A stretch of 64,000 bases of DNA from Streptomyces sp. LHD-70 (GTDB lineage Bacteria > Actinomycetota > Actinomycetes > Streptomycetales > Streptomycetaceae), in the NCBI RefSeq assembly GCF_031157275.1, contig NZ_JAVIFW010000007.1:1-64000 (forward strand). The letters run 5' to 3'. The notes under the pieces were generated by a model. The model was given only the letters and a program-made list of their open reading frames with translations. It made no database searches and was not told where the DNA came from. How positions within the stretch are numbered: position 1 is the stretch's first letter; the number at the start of each line of letters is the position of its first letter. This document shows, one piece after another, positions 51,063-59,622 of the stretch. The position numbers and the translations under genes are program-made.

Positions 51063-51174
51063 ACGGATCCCTCCATCGGAGCACGACTCGGGCGCGACTC
51101 GACTCGACTGCCACCGCAACATACTGACCGGTCGGCACGATGGGAAGAGCCCCTGAAGAGCCCCTGAAGAGCCC

Positions 51175-51741
51175 CTAACGCACCACCCGGTAGCGGAAAT
51201 AGACCATCCGCGACGACCTGAACGTGCGGTTCTCCACGAGTTCGAGGTCGACCCGGCGCTCGCCCCGGGGAAAGAACGGGACGCCGCCGCCGACGAGGAC
51301 CGGGTGGACCCTGGCCCGGTACTCGTCGATCAGGTCCGCCGCGGCGGCCTGGGCGGCGAGTGTCGCGCCGCCGACCGCGATGGTGGTGTCGCCCGGCTCG
51401 GCCCGCAGCCGCTCGATCTCCTCCGTCAGGCTGCCGGAGGCCAGGCGGGCGTTGCCCTGGACCTCCGTCAGGGTCGTGGAGAACACCACCTTGGGCAGCG
51501 CCGTCCAGAGCTCGGCCCACGTGCGGTTCGCGGCGTCGAGCGTCGGGTCCTGGACGGCGGTCTCCCAGTACAGCATCGTCTCGTAGAGGCGTCGTCCGAG
51601 GAGGTAGACGCCGACCTCCCGGGTCTCGTCGGTGACGAAGCGGAAGACTTCCTCGTCGGGCTCCGTCCAGTCGAAGCGGCCGTCCGGTCCGGCGATGTAG
51701 CCGTCGAGGGAGACACCCATCGAGTACGTGACGCTGCGCAT
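51175..51741 (-). CDS. dihydrofolate reductase family (RibD-like) protein
   Basis: A 188-residue protein of the RibD C-terminal/DHFR-like family. It starts MRSVTYSMGVSLDGYIAGPD, contains YLLGRRLYETMLYWE and a nucleotide-binding TTIAVGGATLAAQAAAADLI, and ends with HPVLVGGGVPFFPRGERRVD. These are NADPH-binding reductases of unknown substrate. The ATG at 51741 has AGGAAGG eight bases upstream. It lies 59 bases after the GcdH gene and may be its last cotranscribed neighbour. Confidence 0.88.
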   Translation of the reverse strand: MRSVTYSMGVSLDGYIAGPDGRFDWTEPDEEVFRFVTDETREVGVYLLGRRLYETMLYWETAVQDPTLDAANRTWAELWTALPKVVFSTTLTEVQGNARLASGSLTEEIERLRAEPGDTTIAVGGATLAAQAAAADLIDEYRARVHPVLVGGGVPFFPRGERRVDLELVENRTFRSSRMVYFRYRVVR

Positions 51742-51800
51742 CTGCAGTCCTTCCTCGGCAACGGATCGAAGGTTCGACCGTACGACCGCCACGGCGCGGA

Positions 51801-52982
51801 TCAGCGGAACGCCGCATGCCCCGTGAGGGCGTGCCCGAGGGCGAGGGTGTGCATCTCGGTGGTGCCCTCGTAGGTGAGGACGGACTCCAGGTTGTTCATG
51901 TGGCGGATCACCGGGTATTCGAGCGAGATGCCGTTGGCGCCGAGGATGGTCCGGGCCGTACGGCAGATCTCCAGGGCCTCGCGTACGTTGTTCAGCTTGC
52001 CGAAGCTGATCTGCGCCGGGTGGACGTCCGCCGCGGAGTCCTTCAGGTCGGCGAGCCGCAGCGCGAGCAGGGTCGACTTGTGCCACTCCACGGCCATGTC
52101 GACCAGCTTCTGCTGGGTGAGCTGGAAGCCGGAGAGGGGCTTGCCGAACTGCTCGCGCTGGGTTGCGTAGTCGGTGGCGGCCTGCCAGGCCGAGCGGGCC
52201 GCGCCGGTGGCGCCCCAGACGATGCCGTACCGCGCCTCGTTGAGGCAGGTGAGCGGCGCGCCGACGCCGCGCGCCTCGGGCAGCATGGCGGATGCGGGCA
52301 ACCGCACGCCGTCAAGCACCAGTTCGCTGGTCACGCTGGCCCGCAGCGACATCTTGTGCTTGATCTCCGGTGCGGAGAATCCGGCGGAGTCGGTCGGTAC
52401 GACGTAGCCGCGGATGCCGTCCTCGGTCTGCGCCCAGACCACGGCAACCGCCGCCACCGAGCCGTTGGTGATCCACATCTTGCGGCCGTCGAGGATCCAG
52501 TCCCCGCCCTCGCGCCGGGCGCGCGTACGCATCGACGAGGGGTCCGAGCCGTGGTCGGGTTCGGTCAGGCCGAAGCAGCCGATGGCCGTGCCCGCGGCCA
52601 TGCGCGGCAGCCACTCCTGCTTCTGCTCCTCGGAGCCGAAGCGGTGGATCGCGAACATGGCGAGCGAGCCCTGGACGGAGACGAAGGACCGCAGTCCGGA
52701 GTCGCAGGCCTCCAGCTCGCGGCAGGCGACCCCGTACGCGAGGGCGGACATGCCCGCGCACCCGTACCCGTCGAGGTGCATGCCGAGGAGGCCCAACTCG
52801 CCGAAGTCTCGGGCAAGTTCGGGCAGGGCGGGGAGCTCGCCCCGTTCGAACCAGTCGGCGATGTGGGGTTCCACCTTGTCGGTGAGGTACTGGCGGACCG
52901 TGTCGCGGACGGCCCGCTCGGTGTCGGTGAGGAGGGATTCAAGGCCGAGCGGGTCGGCGGCGTCGAGGGCGGGGATCGGCAT
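51801..52982 (-). CDS. gcdH: glutaryl-CoA dehydrogenase-type acyl-CoA dehydrogenase
   Basis: A 393-residue flavoenzyme converting glutaryl-CoA to crotonyl-CoA and CO2, by similarity. Family-specific blocks: DPLGLESLLTDTERAVRDTV, SGLRSFVSVQGSLAMFAI, IGCFGLTEPDHGSDPSSMRT, CLNEARYGIVWGATGAARSA and VLTYEGTTEMHTLALGHALTG, with the catalytic Glu in YEGT. The pattern is much closer to glutaryl-CoA dehydrogenase than to fatty-acyl dehydrogenases. It follows a CaiB-type CoA-transferase, which fits a gcdH-gcdG glutarate route. Confidence 0.88.
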   Translation of the reverse strand: MPIPALDAADPLGLESLLTDTERAVRDTVRQYLTDKVEPHIADWFERGELPALPELARDFGELGLLGMHLDGYGCAGMSALAYGVACRELEACDSGLRSFVSVQGSLAMFAIHRFGSEEQKQEWLPRMAAGTAIGCFGLTEPDHGSDPSSMRTRARREGGDWILDGRKMWITNGSVAAVAVVWAQTEDGIRGYVVPTDSAGFSAPEIKHKMSLRASVTSELVLDGVRLPASAMLPEARGVGAPLTCLNEARYGIVWGATGAARSAWQAATDYATQREQFGKPLSGFQLTQQKLVDMAVEWHKSTLLALRLADLKDSAADVHPAQISFGKLNNVREALEICRTARTILGANGISLEYPVIRHMNNLESVLTYEGTTEMHTLALGHALTGHAAFR

Positions 52983-53012
52983 GGTCAGTCTCCTTGCGCG
53001 TGCGGGTGGTCT

Positions 53013-53177
53013 GGGGGGCGTCTCGCCGATGTTTGCGGATCAGACCGCGACGTCTGGTGCGTGCTCTCGGCGTGCCGGGCGAAGGTCCTCGTAGCGGAGC
53101 TACTTGGGCCTTTGTCCGGTGCGGCGAGAGGGCGTGCCAGGCGTCGCGGGCCCGCAAAGATCGGCGAGACGCCCCCC
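53013..53177. repeat. inverted-repeat element, copy 1
   Basis: Terminal 26-base arms GGGGGGCGTCTCGCCGATGT plus TTGCGG (53013-53038) and their complement at 53152-53177 match except for one base. The interior (GCGTGCTCTCGGCGTGC) is also present in copy 2 at 57460. The right arm encodes the last residues of the CoA-transferase (RLADLCG and onward). This looks like a non-autonomous palindromic element dispersed in Streptomyces. Confidence 0.8.
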
Positions 53178-54362
53178 TAGCAGTCGGCCGATCTCGGCGT
53201 CGTTGTAGCCGAGTTCGGCCAGGACGTCGTGGCTGTGCTGGCCGAGGGTGGGCGGGGCCGTGCGCACGGACGGGCGCAGGCCGCGGAACGTGACGGGGAA
53301 GGCGACCTGCCGCAGTGCTCCGACGTCGGGGTGGTCGACCTTCTGGACCATGCCGAGCGCTTCGGTCTGCGGGCAGTCGTAGACCTCGTCGAGGGTACGG
53401 ATCGGGGTCACGGGCACGCCTTCGCTCTTCAGCAGGTCGCACCAGTGGGCGACGGGCTGGTCGACGAGGACGGATTCGAGCTTGGCGTTGAGGGCGGTGC
53501 GGTGGGTGACCCGGTCGCGGTTGGTGGCGAAGCGCGGGTCGTCGGCCCACTCTTCGTGGCCGAGGGCGGTGCAGAGGCGGCGGAAGAGTCCGTCGTTGCC
53601 CACGGCGATGACGAAGTGGCCGTCGGCGGCCGGGTAGGCCTGGTACGGGACGAGGCTGGGGTGCCCTGAGCCCAGGCGGCCCGGGCGCTGGCCGGTGGCG
53701 AAGTAGCCGGTGGCCCAGTTGATGTGCAGGGCGAGTTGGGACTCGTAGAGGGAGGTGGTGACGTACTGGCCGCGTCCGGTGCGTGCGCGTTCGACGAGGG
53801 CGGAGGTGACGCCGATGATCCCGAAGAGTGCCGCGCCGAGGTCGCCCATCGCGTATCCGGCCTTGACGGGCGGGCCGTCGGGCTCGCCGGTGAGGGACAT
53901 CAGGCCGGCGGAGGCCTGGGCGACCATGTCGTAGCCGGGCTCGTCGCGGAGCGGGCCGTGGTCGCCGAAGGCGGAGATGTGGAGGAGGACGAGGCGGGGG
54001 TAACGCTCGGACAGCTCCTGGTAGTTGAACGTGCGGGCGAGGGTGCTGCCGGGGCGGAAGTTCTCCACGACGACGTCGGCGCTCGCGAGCATCCGGTGGA
54101 CGGCCTCCTGACCCTCGGGCGACTTGAGGTCCAGGGTCACCGAGCGCTTGTTGCGGTTGGCGGCCAGGTAGTACGTGGCGTCGGGGCCGTTGAAGGGCGG
54201 GCCCCAGGAGCGTGTGGGGTCGCCGCCTTCGGGGTGTTCGACCTTGACGACGTCGGCGCCGAGGTCGGCGAGGGACATCGTGACGTACGGGCCTGCCAGG
54301 ATCTTGGACAGGTCGACGACCTTGATGCCGGCGAGGGGGGCGACAGCAGCGGGTTCAGTCAC
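53100..54362 (-). CDS. CaiB/BaiF-type CoA-transferase
   Basis: A 420-residue class III CoA-transferase that moves CoA from one acid (often succinyl-CoA) to another, here probably glutarate given its neighbour gcdH. Blocks: IKVVDLSKILAGPYVTMSLA, ADVVKVEHPEGGDPTRSWGP, a conserved Asp in EPGYDMVAQASAGLMSLTG, and GLFRRLCTALGHEEWADDP. The start overlaps the upstream acyl-CoA dehydrogenase by eight bases. The last ~20 residues lie inside an inverted-repeat element, so the natural C-terminus was probably replaced. Confidence 0.88.
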   Translation of the reverse strand: MTEPAAVAPLAGIKVVDLSKILAGPYVTMSLADLGADVVKVEHPEGGDPTRSWGPPFNGPDATYYLAANRNKRSVTLDLKSPEGQEAVHRMLASADVVVENFRPGSTLARTFNYQELSERYPRLVLLHISAFGDHGPLRDEPGYDMVAQASAGLMSLTGEPDGPPVKAGYAMGDLGAALFGIIGVTSALVERARTGRGQYVTTSLYESQLALHINWATGYFATGQRPGRLGSGHPSLVPYQAYPAADGHFVIAVGNDGLFRRLCTALGHEEWADDPRFATNRDRVTHRTALNAKLESVLVDQPVAHWCDLLKSEGVPVTPIRTLDEVYDCPQTEALGMVQKVDHPDVGALRQVAFPVTFRGLRPSVRTAPPTLGQHSHDVLAELGYNDAEIGRLLGGRLADLCGPATPGTPSRRTGQRPK

Positions 54363-56028
54363 GGCGGGCCTCCGGCGTGTGCGGGCCGGACACCTGGTCG
54401 AGGGGAACGACGCCCCCGTCGGCCAGTTCGGCGAGGTGGTCGAGGGCGGTGCGGGGCAGCGCGTCCGGGTCGTCCATGAGGGCGAGGTGGGCCTGGGCGA
54501 CCAGGAGGGTGCGGCCGTTGCCGGTCGTCGCGGCCTCGTGGTCGGCCTGCTCGAAGAGGAGCGTGGCCATCACGGCGCGGGTGAGCTCGTCCGCGTACCG
54601 GCCGACCGTCATCTCCTGTTCGTCCGGCGGGAGTTGGAGGAGTGCGTCGCCCTTCTCGCGGAGCAGTTTCCAGCGGTCGGCGAGGCGGCCCGCGGCCGGG
54701 GGGCCGTACGTGTCGGCGAGGGTGTGGTGGGCGTTCTGGCGGCGCATGCAGCGCAGCACGTCGAGGGCGATGACGTTGGAGGAGCCCTCCCAGATGGAGC
54801 CGAGGTGCGCGTCGCGCAGCAGGCGCGGGTTGACCCAGTCCTCGATGTAGCCGTTGCCGCCGCGGATCTCCATCGCCTCGCCGGTGACGGTACGGGCGCG
54901 CTTGCACAGGGTGTGCTTGGCGAGCGGGGTGAGGACGCGGATCAGGTCACGGGCGGCGGCGGACCCCTGGTCGGCCTCGGTCAGGCGGGCGGCGGCTTCG
55001 AGGACGAGCCCGAGCGCGGCCTCGGCGTCGACGAGCAGCGGCAGCAGCGTGGCGCGCATCAGGGGCTGCTCGAAGAGCGGCTTGCCGAAGACCTCGCGGG
55101 TCCGGGTGTGGTCGACGGACTCGCGGACGGCGCGGCGCATGAGGGCGGTGGCGCGCATGGCGTTGGAGAGGCGGGAGACGTTGACCATCTCGGCCATCTG
55201 CCGGAATCCGCGGTCGAGTTGACCGACCGGTGTCGCGTACGCCGCGTCGAGGGTGACCTCGCCGCTGGCGATGGAGCGGGAGCCGAGCTTGTCCTTGAGG
55301 CGGTCGATACGGACGGCGTTGCGGCTGCCGTCCGGGCGCAGGCGCGGCACGAGGAACATGCCGAGTCCGCGGGTGCCCTCGCCCTGTCCCGGGACCCGGG
55401 CGAGGGTGAGGATCACTTCGGCGGCCGGGTTGGAGGCGAACCACTTCCGGCCGGTGAGCGTCCAGTGCGTGCCGTGGTCGGTGGCGACGGTCTCCGTGCG
55501 GCCGACGTCGGTGCCGCCCTGCTTCTCGGTCATGAACATCGCTCCGGTGACGCGGTGTTCGGGGTCGGTGGAGGACAGGGCGGCGATCTCGTCGGTGTAC
55601 CGCTCCGGGTCGAAGAGGCCCAGGATGCGGGCGGCCGAGTCGGTCATCGACAGCGGGCAGGCCATGCCGAACTCGGACTGGACGTACAGGTAGGAGAGGG
55701 CGTACTTGACGGTGTGCGGGACGGTGGTGGGCCAGCCGTGGACGCCGGTCCGGTGGGACATCGCGGCGAGGCCGAACCGCTCGTACGCGATCGAGGCGAC
55801 GCGGTCGTGGGCCGGGTGGTACTCGATCTGGTCGAGGCGTTCGCCGTCCGGCGCGTACTGGCGCAGCTTCGGCGGGTTGGCGTCGGCGAGGGCGGCCTGC
55901 CGGTCGAGCTCCCCGCCCGCGAGCGCGCCCAGTTCGGTGAGCAGCGGCTCGACGCGGGCGCGGTCCTCGGCGGACAGGATCCGGTCGAGGAGCGGGCGCA
56001 GCGCCGGGTCCTGGTCGGCGTAGTTCAT
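54355..56028 (-). CDS. AidB-like acyl-CoA dehydrogenase
   Basis: A 557-residue acyl-CoA dehydrogenase-fold flavoprotein, longer than beta-oxidation enzymes and similar in layout to AidB. Blocks: YLYVQSEFGMACPLSMTDSA, TGAMFMTEKQGGTDVGRTET, GTHWTLTGRKWFASNPAAEV, RGGNGYIEDWVNPRLLRDAH and IWEGSSNVIALDVLRCM. The substrate is uncertain, but the operon suggests an organic acid or acyl-CoA of the glutarate route. The start overlaps the transporter stop as ATGA, with AGGAGACC in front. Confidence 0.86.
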   Translation of the reverse strand: MNYADQDPALRPLLDRILSAEDRARVEPLLTELGALAGGELDRQAALADANPPKLRQYAPDGERLDQIEYHPAHDRVASIAYERFGLAAMSHRTGVHGWPTTVPHTVKYALSYLYVQSEFGMACPLSMTDSAARILGLFDPERYTDEIAALSSTDPEHRVTGAMFMTEKQGGTDVGRTETVATDHGTHWTLTGRKWFASNPAAEVILTLARVPGQGEGTRGLGMFLVPRLRPDGSRNAVRIDRLKDKLGSRSIASGEVTLDAAYATPVGQLDRGFRQMAEMVNVSRLSNAMRATALMRRAVRESVDHTRTREVFGKPLFEQPLMRATLLPLLVDAEAALGLVLEAAARLTEADQGSAAARDLIRVLTPLAKHTLCKRARTVTGEAMEIRGGNGYIEDWVNPRLLRDAHLGSIWEGSSNVIALDVLRCMRRQNAHHTLADTYGPPAAGRLADRWKLLREKGDALLQLPPDEQEMTVGRYADELTRAVMATLLFEQADHEAATTGNGRTLLVAQAHLALMDDPDALPRTALDHLAELADGGVVPLDQVSGPHTPEARRD

Positions 56029-57404
56029 GAACGGGTCTCCTGACGAGTACGGGACGGGATCGCCTCGGGCTGTCCGGCGGTGCGGGTGAGCAGGGGCAGC
56101 ACACCGGCGAGGGTCACGGCGGTGTAGCCGAGGCCGAGTGCGACGACCGGCCAGATCGAGCCGGAGGTGGTGAGCAGGTACTGCGCGACGACGGGCGCGG
56201 TCCCGGCGAAGAGCGTCGTGCAGAGCTGGTACGAGAGGGACATGCCGGTGTAGCGGACCTCGACGGGGAAGACGCGGGCGAGGATGCCCGCGAGGGCCGC
56301 GTAGTACATGGCGTGCGGGAAGGTCGCGAGGCCCATGCCGAGCGCGGCGAGCCAGAAGTTCCCGGTGCCGACGAGCAGGAACATCAGCGGCAGCAGGGCG
56401 AATTCGGGGATCAGCATCCACAGCACGGCCTTCTTCACCGGCCACTTGGTCGCGAGGACGGCGCCGAAGGGCTGGACGACGACCTGGACGACGAGAGCGA
56501 GGGAGATGACGGTGAGGAAGCTGGTGCGGTCGAAGTCGAGGTTGGTGGTGGCCCAGGAGAGGGCGAACGTGGTCTTCACGTACGTGATCGCGACGCCTGC
56601 CGTGCCGGCGAACACGCCGAGGACGACGAGCAGCGGATAGCGGGTGAGCACCTCCTTGATGGGCAGCCTGGTGGTCTGCCTGCGCTTCAGGGCGGCCAGC
56701 ATCTCGGGGGTCTCGGCGAGCCGCAGCCGGATGAACAGGCCGACGATCACGAGCACGGCGGAGGCGAGGAACGGGACGCGCCAGCCCCAGGCCTCGAACT
56801 CGGCGTCCGGGAGCTGGGCGATGCCGAGGAAGGAGAGCGTCGCGAGCAGGTTGCCGACCGGGGAGCCCTGCTGGGCGAAGGCCCCGTAGAGCAGCTTGCG
56901 TTTCGGCGGGGCGTACTCGGTGGCGATGAGCACCGCGCCGCCCCACTCGCCACCCATGGCGACGCCCTGGACCATGCGCAGGACGACGAGGAGGACGGGG
57001 GCGGCGACGCCGATCTCGGCGTATCCGGGGAGCAGGCCGACGCAGAAGGTGGCCGTGCCCATCATGGTGAGGGTGGTGACCAGGGCCTTCTTGCGGCCGT
57101 AGCGGTCGCCGAAGTGACCGAAGATCAGGCCGCCGAGCGGCCGGGCGAGGAAGCCGACCCAGAAGGTGGCGAAGGCCGCGAGCGTGCTGACCGCGGGCGG
57201 GATGCCGGTGAAGAAGATCTTGCCGAGGACGAGCGCGGAGGCCGCGCCGTAGATGTAGAAGTCGAACCATTCGATGGTGGTGCCGACGAAGGCGGTGATC
57301 CCGGCGCGTCTGGCGTCGCGGGCGGTGGGCGGAGGGGCCTCGGAGGTGTCCTCCCCCGGGGTGCTCTGCTCGGGGGTGCCCTTCTCCGGGGTGTCTTGCT
57401 GCAT
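56025..57404 (-). CDS. MHS-family MFS transporter
   Basis: A 459-residue 12-TM metabolite:H+ symporter of the major facilitator superfamily. The MHS signature is clear: FVGTTIEWFDFYIYGAASAL at the first TM, GGLIFGHFGDRYGRKKALV between TM2 and TM3, GVAMGGEWGGAVLIATEYAP, and QQGSPVGNLLATLSFLGIA. Relatives import dicarboxylates, citrate, shikimate or betaine. Here it leads an operon with CoA-transferase and acyl-CoA dehydrogenase genes, so it probably imports the dicarboxylate. The ATG at 57404 is preceded by GAGAGGA. Confidence 0.9.
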   Translation of the reverse strand: MQQDTPEKGTPEQSTPGEDTSEAPPPTARDARRAGITAFVGTTIEWFDFYIYGAASALVLGKIFFTGIPPAVSTLAAFATFWVGFLARPLGGLIFGHFGDRYGRKKALVTTLTMMGTATFCVGLLPGYAEIGVAAPVLLVVLRMVQGVAMGGEWGGAVLIATEYAPPKRKLLYGAFAQQGSPVGNLLATLSFLGIAQLPDAEFEAWGWRVPFLASAVLVIVGLFIRLRLAETPEMLAALKRRQTTRLPIKEVLTRYPLLVVLGVFAGTAGVAITYVKTTFALSWATTNLDFDRTSFLTVISLALVVQVVVQPFGAVLATKWPVKKAVLWMLIPEFALLPLMFLLVGTGNFWLAALGMGLATFPHAMYYAALAGILARVFPVEVRYTGMSLSYQLCTTLFAGTAPVVAQYLLTTSGSIWPVVALGLGYTAVTLAGVLPLLTRTAGQPEAIPSRTRQETRS

Positions 57405-57459
57405 GACGAGCGTCCTCTCGTAGCGGCAGATCTCGCTACGGAAGCCATGGGCGGGGGGC

Positions 57460-57655
57460 CTAGGGCCCGTCTCCCCGATCTTTGCGGACCAGGCCGCGGC
57501 GTCTGGTGCGTGCTCTCGGCGTGCGCCCGGATCGCCCTCGTACTGGACGTACTTGGGTGATTCGGGCGTGCGGCGAGTGGGGGTCCCCCCGGCCGGAGGC
57601 TGGGGGAGCGTGCCAGACGTCGCGGACCCGCAAAGATCGGGGAGACGGGCCCTAG
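57460..57655. repeat. inverted-repeat element, copy 2
   Basis: Perfect 28-base terminal arms: CTAGGGCCCGTCTCCCCGAT followed by CTTTGCGG (57460-57487), complementary to 57628-57655. The interior contains TCTGGTGCGTGCTCTCGGCG and GTACTTGGG as in copy 1. Total length is about 196 bases. It is not coding, although it leaves open frames on the minus strand. Confidence 0.85.
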
Positions 57656-57767
57656 CGGCCGGTCCCCGCTCCGTCGCGAGACGTGGGCCACTCTGCACCG
57701 GCCGATTAGGAGGTGTCCAAGACCAATCAGGGCGTCCACTGAGACGTCATCCGTCACAGTCACACCT

Positions 57768-57793
57768 CAGGCACAGGCACAGGCACAGGCACG
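57768..57793. repeat. CAGGCA hexamer tandem repeat
   Basis: CAGGCACAGGCACAGGCA and one more unit, four copies in total, just after the LysR stop. The same hexamer recurs near 59600. Confidence 0.75.
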
Positions 57794-57802
57794 CCGGGGG
57801 CA

Positions 57803-58720
57803 CTATCCCTCGGCCGTCCCCTCGAACTCCGCCGGTGTGGGCAGCACTTGCTCGGCCACGCGCAGCACCGCAGCCAACGCAGCGGAAGAGTCGCCGGTGC
57901 GCCAGCCGAGCGCGATGGGCAGGACGGGCACGTCGTCCCCGGCGAGCGGGCGGAACACGACGTGCTCCAGCTGGATGTTGCGCGCCGAGCTGACGACCAC
58001 CGCGAGCCCCACACCGGCGCCGACGAGGGCGAGCAGGTTGTACGAGTCGGGTGCCTCCTGGGCGATCCGCGGGGCGAACCCGGCCTCGTGGCAGGCCTGC
58101 ACCATGGCCTCGCGCACGGCGGACCCGCGGGCCTGCGGGAACGTCACGAGCGGCTCCCGCGCCAGCTCCGCGATGGCGACCTCGGTGCGCTGGGCGAGCG
58201 GATGGCTGTCCGGCAGCGCGAGCAGCAGCCGCTCCACCCGTACGACGCGTGCGCTGATGCCGCGCCGGACCGGCAGCGCCACGAACCCGATGTCCAGGGA
58301 TCCGTCGGCGATCCGGCCCAGGGCCTCGCCGGTGTAGGTCTGGCCCTCCAGGACCAGCTCGATGCCGGGGAGTTCGGAGGTGACCGCGCGCGTGAGGACC
58401 GGCAGGGCGGAGTAGCTGCTGGCGCCCGCGAAGCCGAGCGTGACGCGGCCGACCTCGCCGAGGTGCGCCGCAAGCACGGTCCGGCGCACGGCCGAGGCCT
58501 CGGCGAGCAGATGCCGGGCGGGTTCGAGCAGGGCACGCCCGGCGCTGGTGAGCCGCACGGACCTGGTCGTACGGTCGAACAGCCGGACCCCCAGGTCCCG
58601 TTCGAGCAGCCGGATCTGCTGGCTCAGCGGTGACTGCGCGATGTGCAGGCGTTCGGCGGCCCGCCCGAAGTGCAGTTCCTCGGCGACGGCGACGAATCCG
58701 GAAAGGTGACGTAGCTCCAC
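57803..58720 (-). CDS. LysR-family transcriptional regulator
   Basis: A 305-residue LysR protein. The N-terminal winged HTH is complete (FVAVAEELHFGRAAERLHIA, QSPLSQQIRLLERDLGVRLF, then RTTRSVRLTSAGRALLEPA), followed by a two-lobe effector domain (LGFAGASSYSALPVLTRA, DIGFVALPVR, ALVGAGVGLAVVVSSARN). It is the most upstream gene of the minus-strand catabolic unit and probably activates it in response to a dicarboxylate or CoA ester. The start is taken as the GTG at 58720 (VELRHLSGF), the usual LysR beginning, although the longer frame is open to 58804. Confidence 0.9.
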   Translation of the reverse strand: MELRHLSGFVAVAEELHFGRAAERLHIAQSPLSQQIRLLERDLGVRLFDRTTRSVRLTSAGRALLEPARHLLAEASAVRRTVLAAHLGEVGRVTLGFAGASSYSALPVLTRAVTSELPGIELVLEGQTYTGEALGRIADGSLDIGFVALPVRRGISARVVRVERLLLALPDSHPLAQRTEVAIAELAREPLVTFPQARGSAVREAMVQACHEAGFAPRIAQEAPDSYNLLALVGAGVGLAVVVSSARNIQLEHVVFRPLAGDDVPVLPIALGWRTGDSSAALAAVLRVAEQVLPTPAEFEGTAEG

Positions 58721-59284
58721 TCCCCCGACGATGCCATCTGCGGGTCGCGGGCGTACCGCTTGCGGTTCCGGGAGCGGTCGTGGGAGCGGTCGCAGGAGTA
58801 CCACCTGCGGGTCGCGACCGCGCCACGGTGAGTCACGCCCGTGCCGGGCAGGTCAGGACCGGGCATGAACTGACTGCCTATTAGCCCCTGTGTCCGCTTC
58901 GGAACCGATTCAGCACGCCTTCAGTAAACCTGCACATCGAATGTGCACCAAGGTCACGCTATTCAGCCCGTGGTCGCCCCCGAATTTCCGTGCATGGGCC
59001 ACACGCAGTGGCCTTCAGCTGGCAGGTGTCCGATTTGTTGGGCGGAGTCGTGCAGCGCCCCTCATTTCCCCCTGTGAATGTTGTGAAGGAGCTGCCGCCA
59101 CGCGGTGAACCCGCCTGCACGCAGCGGTGATTCGATGCGGTGCCCGTGATCGACGGCCGCTCCGGCGATTGGATGCACCTGCCGTCAACGTGCTTTGATC
59201 CTCGCCACCGCGGAATTCACATCCCTGGTTCCGCGGGCCCCTGGAAACACCTTTGCACCACTCATGAGAAGGGCAGCTTTCACC
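58721..59284. other. intergenic control region upstream of the peptide export operon
   Basis: 564 bases between LysR and the precursor peptide gene, divergent. No convincing gene; a 72-codon plus-strand frame at 58890-59108 has atypical codon use. The stretch is AT-richer than the genes around it, with CTATTAGCCCC and AAACCTGCACAT, and holds the palindrome TGCACATCGAATGTGCA (58931-58947). It should contain the promoters for the peptide operon and perhaps LysR. Confidence 0.6.
58931..58947. promoter_or_regulatory. 7-bp inverted repeat, possible operator
   Basis: TGCACAT-CGA-ATGTGCA, perfect seven-base arms with a three-base spacer, upstream of the precursor gene and divergent LysR. No known regulator site is recognised. 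Confidence 0.35.
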
Positions 59285-59512
59285 ATGAACAACACCCCCC
59301 AGGTCCAGACCGCCGAGCTCGCCGACGCCGACCTCGACAACGTCGCCGCCGGCCTCTCGGCCGCCGCCGTCGGCACCGTCGTGAACACCGTCGACTCGGT
59401 CGCCCCGGTCTCCGCCACCCTCGGCACCGTCGTGGGCACCGTCGAGGGCACCACCGGCCTGAACACGGCCCCCCTCCAGGGCCTGGCCACCAGCACGGTC
59501 GCCGGTCTCTGA
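59285..59512 (+). CDS. precursor peptide of an NHLM-type export system
   Basis: A 75-residue peptide. Residues 1-23 form a leader (MNNTPQVQTAELADADLDNV then AAG) ending in a double-glycine-like site for the C39 peptidase encoded downstream. The 52-residue core begins LSAAAVGTVVNTVDSVAP and has no Cys, one Leu-Gln pair and a duplicated block (GTVVNTVDS and GTVVGTVEG, 17 residues apart); it is rich in Ala, Gly, Thr and Val. An in-frame ATG at 59264 would add seven residues. The gene is followed by a hairpin and then the transporter genes. The core type is not a known lanthipeptide or microcin class to me. Confidence 0.8.
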   Translation: MNNTPQVQTAELADADLDNVAAGLSAAAVGTVVNTVDSVAPVSATLGTVVGTVEGTTGLNTAPLQGLATSTVAGL

Positions 59513-59545
59513 GTCTCGAACTCATTGAGGCACCCTTGATCCGTG

Positions 59546-59572
59546 AGCCCCGGAACATCCAGTTCCGGGGCT
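59546..59572 (+). terminator. stem-loop between peptide and transporter genes
   Basis: Perfect 11-bp arms AGCCCCGGAAC and GTTCCGGGGCT with a five-base loop, 33 bases after the peptide stop. As a partial terminator it would allow much more peptide than transporter mRNA. Confidence 0.7.
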
Positions 59573-59584
59573 TACGGTCGCCAC

Positions 59585-59622
59585 AGGCACAGCCACAGCC
59601 AGAGGCACAGGCACAGGCACAG
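59585..59622 (+). repeat. CAGGCA-type hexamer repeat before HlyD gene
   Basis: Units CAGGCA, CAGCCA, CAGCCA, GAGGCA, CAGGCA, CAGGCA run up to the ribosome site (AAGGAAAG) of the HlyD-like gene. The same hexamer occurs at 57768-57793, about 1.8 kb away in the same orientation. Confidence 0.75.

Larger units (their letters stand above)
57405..57802. other. intergenic stretch with inverted-repeat element and hexamer repeat
   Basis: 398 bases between the MFS start and the LysR stop. It contains inverted-repeat copy 2 (57460-57655) and a short CAGGCA tandem (57768-57793). A promoter for the MFS operon is expected but would have to lie within or beside the element, unless the transcript starts at LysR. 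Confidence 0.7.

Noticed and set aside
58890..59108. 72-codon plus-strand frame upstream of the peptide gene, possible second precursor
   Set aside because: No leader motif, poor codon bias and no ribosome site; treated as control region.
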